A DNA stretch of 7,160 bases, taken from assembly GCA_913052515.1 (NCBI GenBank), contig CAJXFJ010000076.1, positions 1-7,160 of the forward strand, in the 5' to 3' direction. Positions 6,262 through 7,160 of this stretch are shown here, piece by piece (the stretch's first letter is position 1; each line of letters starts with the position of its first letter). The translations under genes were made by a program, and so were the position numbers. This stretch comes from an uncultured Flavobacteriales bacterium (lineage in GTDB: Bacteria; Bacteroidota; Bacteroidia; Flavobacteriales; Vicingaceae). The notes beneath the pieces were generated by a model. The model worked only from the letters and a program-made list of their open reading frames with translations. It did no database searches and was not told the DNA's origin.

Positions 6262-6280
6262 AAAGAATTAATATTCTTTT
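6262..6280 (+). terminator. Weak hairpin, possible terminator
   Basis: AAAGAAT, loop TAAT, ATTCTTT is a perfect 7-bp inverted repeat ending in TTTT, 47 nt after the exported-protein stop. The stem has one G-C pair only, so its thermodynamic stability is low. It could be a weak terminator or simply AT-rich symmetry. Confidence 0.25.
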
Positions 6281-6306
6281 AATCTCAATTTTACCAATTA
6301 AAATAA

Positions 6307-6338
6307 TTTGTAAATTGTGGTTTCGTTCTGTAGTTTAA
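6307..6338 (+). promoter_or_regulatory. Possible promoter of the BNR-repeat protein gene
   Basis: TTTG at 6307-6310 is followed, after 20 nt, by TAGTTTAA at 6331-6338. This resembles the Bacteroidota pair TTTG / TAnnTTTG with two mismatches in the -7 box. Transcription would begin near 6344, giving a leader of about 12 nt before ATG 6356. The leader is AT-rich with no Shine-Dalgarno, as is common in this phylum. Confidence 0.35.
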
Positions 6339-6355
6339 TTTAAATTTATAATTAT

Positions 6356-7160
6356 ATGAAAATCAAAAGGTTTACGCTTTTGAGTGTCACGTTTTTGACA
6401 GTCGTTATTTGCTCATTTGTATGGTTTCAAGATGAAAAGCCAACTTATTTTCCTGAAGATTTAGCTAAAAGACAAGCAAATTCAGCTAATGGATATATTG
6501 AATTTATGCAAACAGTAAAAGGAAATCAAAATACTCATGATGTAGATCCGGCTTTAGTTCTTGCATCAAGAAAACAAGCAGATAGACTGCCAAAAGGTAA
6601 GGCTTCTCTTAATCTAAATTGGCAATTTAAAGGTCCCGACAATATTGGAGGTAGAACTAGAGCTCTAATAATGGATCGCAATAATCCAAATCATTTGTAT
6701 GCAGGAGGTGTTGCCGGTGGAGTTTTTGAATCGTTTGACGGAGCTATTTCTTGGCAACCTTATGATACTGACTTTAAAGTCAATAATATATCTTGTATGA
6801 CTCAGGCAATTGATGGTTCAGTTTATGTCGGTACAGGAGGTCATTTTGAAGGAGCTTCATCAAATTCAGCAAGAGGTTACTTTTTTGTTGGAACAGGAAT
6901 ACACAAATTAACAGGTAATGGTACATTTGAGCAAGTTATAGCTCCTACGACAAGGTTAACTCCTGTTGTTGATTATGCCACAGTAGGAGAAATTGTAGCG
7001 GATCCTACAAATGCAAATATATTGCACGTTGCAATGAATGAAGGATATCGGATTTTAACTTATAATCAAGATTCTTTGAAGTGGTTAGAGTCAACACCTT
7101 TTGTGCCTGGTGGAAGTAAAAAATGTAATGATATTGATATCAGTGACGATGGTCAAAATA
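6356..7160 (+). CDS. Secreted BNR/sortilin-like beta-propeller protein, probable type IX secretion cargo (partial, runs off right edge)
   Basis: ATG 6356 opens a frame of 268 complete codons that reaches the right edge with no stop. The N-terminus has a basic start (MKIKR) and a hydrophobic segment at about 6-24, consistent with a Sec signal peptide; Cys19 is not in a lipobox context. A linker (about 27-85) leads into W-Q-F-K-G-P-D-N-I-G-G-R-T-R-A (89-103), the hallmark opening of large Bacteroidota proteins with BNR/WD40/YVTN-like propeller repeats. Next come D-x-N-N-P-N-H-L-Y-A-G-G-V-A-G-G-V-F-E-S-F-D-G (107-129) and SW, a typical BNR blade (Asp-box-like), then a second blade around 144-162 and another around 210-230 (GEIVADPTNANILHVAMNEG). 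Such proteins usually exceed 800 residues and end in a T9SS sorting domain, which would lie outside the window, so secretion by type IX is inference. Ligand and activity are unknown. The gene appears to have its own promoter. Confidence 0.88.
   Translation, partial: MKIKRFTLLSVTFLTVVICSFVWFQDEKPTYFPEDLAKRQANSANGYIEFMQTVKGNQNTHDVDPALVLASRKQADRLPKGKASLNLNWQFKGPDNIGGRTRALIMDRNNPNHLYAGGVAGGVFESFDGAISWQPYDTDFKVNNISCMTQAIDGSVYVGTGGHFEGASSNSARGYFFVGTGIHKLTGNGTFEQVIAPTTRLTPVVDYATVGEIVADPTNANILHVAMNEGYRILTYNQDSLKWLESTPFVPGGSKKCNDIDISDDGQN

Larger units (their letters stand above)
6215..6355. other. Intergenic region, no gene seen
   Basis: This strongly AT-rich spacer lies between the exported-protein gene and the BNR-repeat gene. 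It contains one inverted repeat and one promoter-like pair, listed separately. No open frame, RNA gene or longer repeat could be supported on either strand. Confidence 0.6.

Noticed and set aside
6374..6415. Lipobox at Cys19 of the BNR-repeat protein
   Set aside because: The residue before the cysteine is Ile, not Ala, Gly or Ser, and the hydrophobic segment continues past it.

Overview
The window is AT-rich chromosomal DNA from a member of the Bacteroidota, most likely a Flavobacteriales-like marine or freshwater lineage. Support comes from the gene families (a YtxJ-type bacilliredoxin, a GWxTD-type lipoprotein N-terminus, a BNR-repeat secreted protein of the kind exported by the type IX system, a TamA-length BamA-family protein), from -7 boxes of the TAnnTTTG type, and from weak or absent Shine-Dalgarno sequences. 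Genes are densely packed. I see no phage, insertion sequence, tRNA, rRNA or CRISPR.

Positions 1-4488 (minus strand) look like one four-gene operon read right to left: ung (uracil-DNA glycosylase), a BamA/TamA-family outer-membrane protein, rmuC, and a lipoprotein that runs off the left edge and resembles the N-terminal part of GWxTD-domain proteins. Spacings are tight: 3 nt, 41 nt, then a 1-nt TAATG overlap. The operon mixes DNA maintenance (ung, rmuC) with envelope functions (the barrel protein and the lipoprotein).

Positions 4489-5049 hold a 102-nt divergent intergenic region and then two plus-strand genes. These are a 42-residue lipoprotein absent from ordinary ORF lists and a YtxJ/BrxC-like bacilliredoxin whose only usable start is a TTG directly after the lipoprotein's TAA, in the same frame. 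Converging on it with a 14-nt overlap is an OsmC-family peroxidase-like gene (5036-5440, minus). Both belong to thiol/peroxide-defence families. A hairpin lies just after the ytxJ stop and inside the osmC 3' end.

Positions 5441-6355 carry a Bacteroidota-type exported, probably beta-barrel protein of unknown function. It also starts at TTG and is divergent from osmC, with facing -7 boxes only 4 bp apart. A 141-nt intergenic region follows, with a weak hairpin and a possible promoter.

Positions 6356-7160 hold the 5' end of a large secreted BNR/sortilin-like beta-propeller protein that runs off the right edge.

Most of the window is ordinary housekeeping and envelope DNA. I found no convincing new multi-gene system. 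The points most worth a second look are the same-frame lipoprotein/ytxJ junction, the overlapping divergent promoters at 5448-5467, and the uncharacterised outer-membrane protein.
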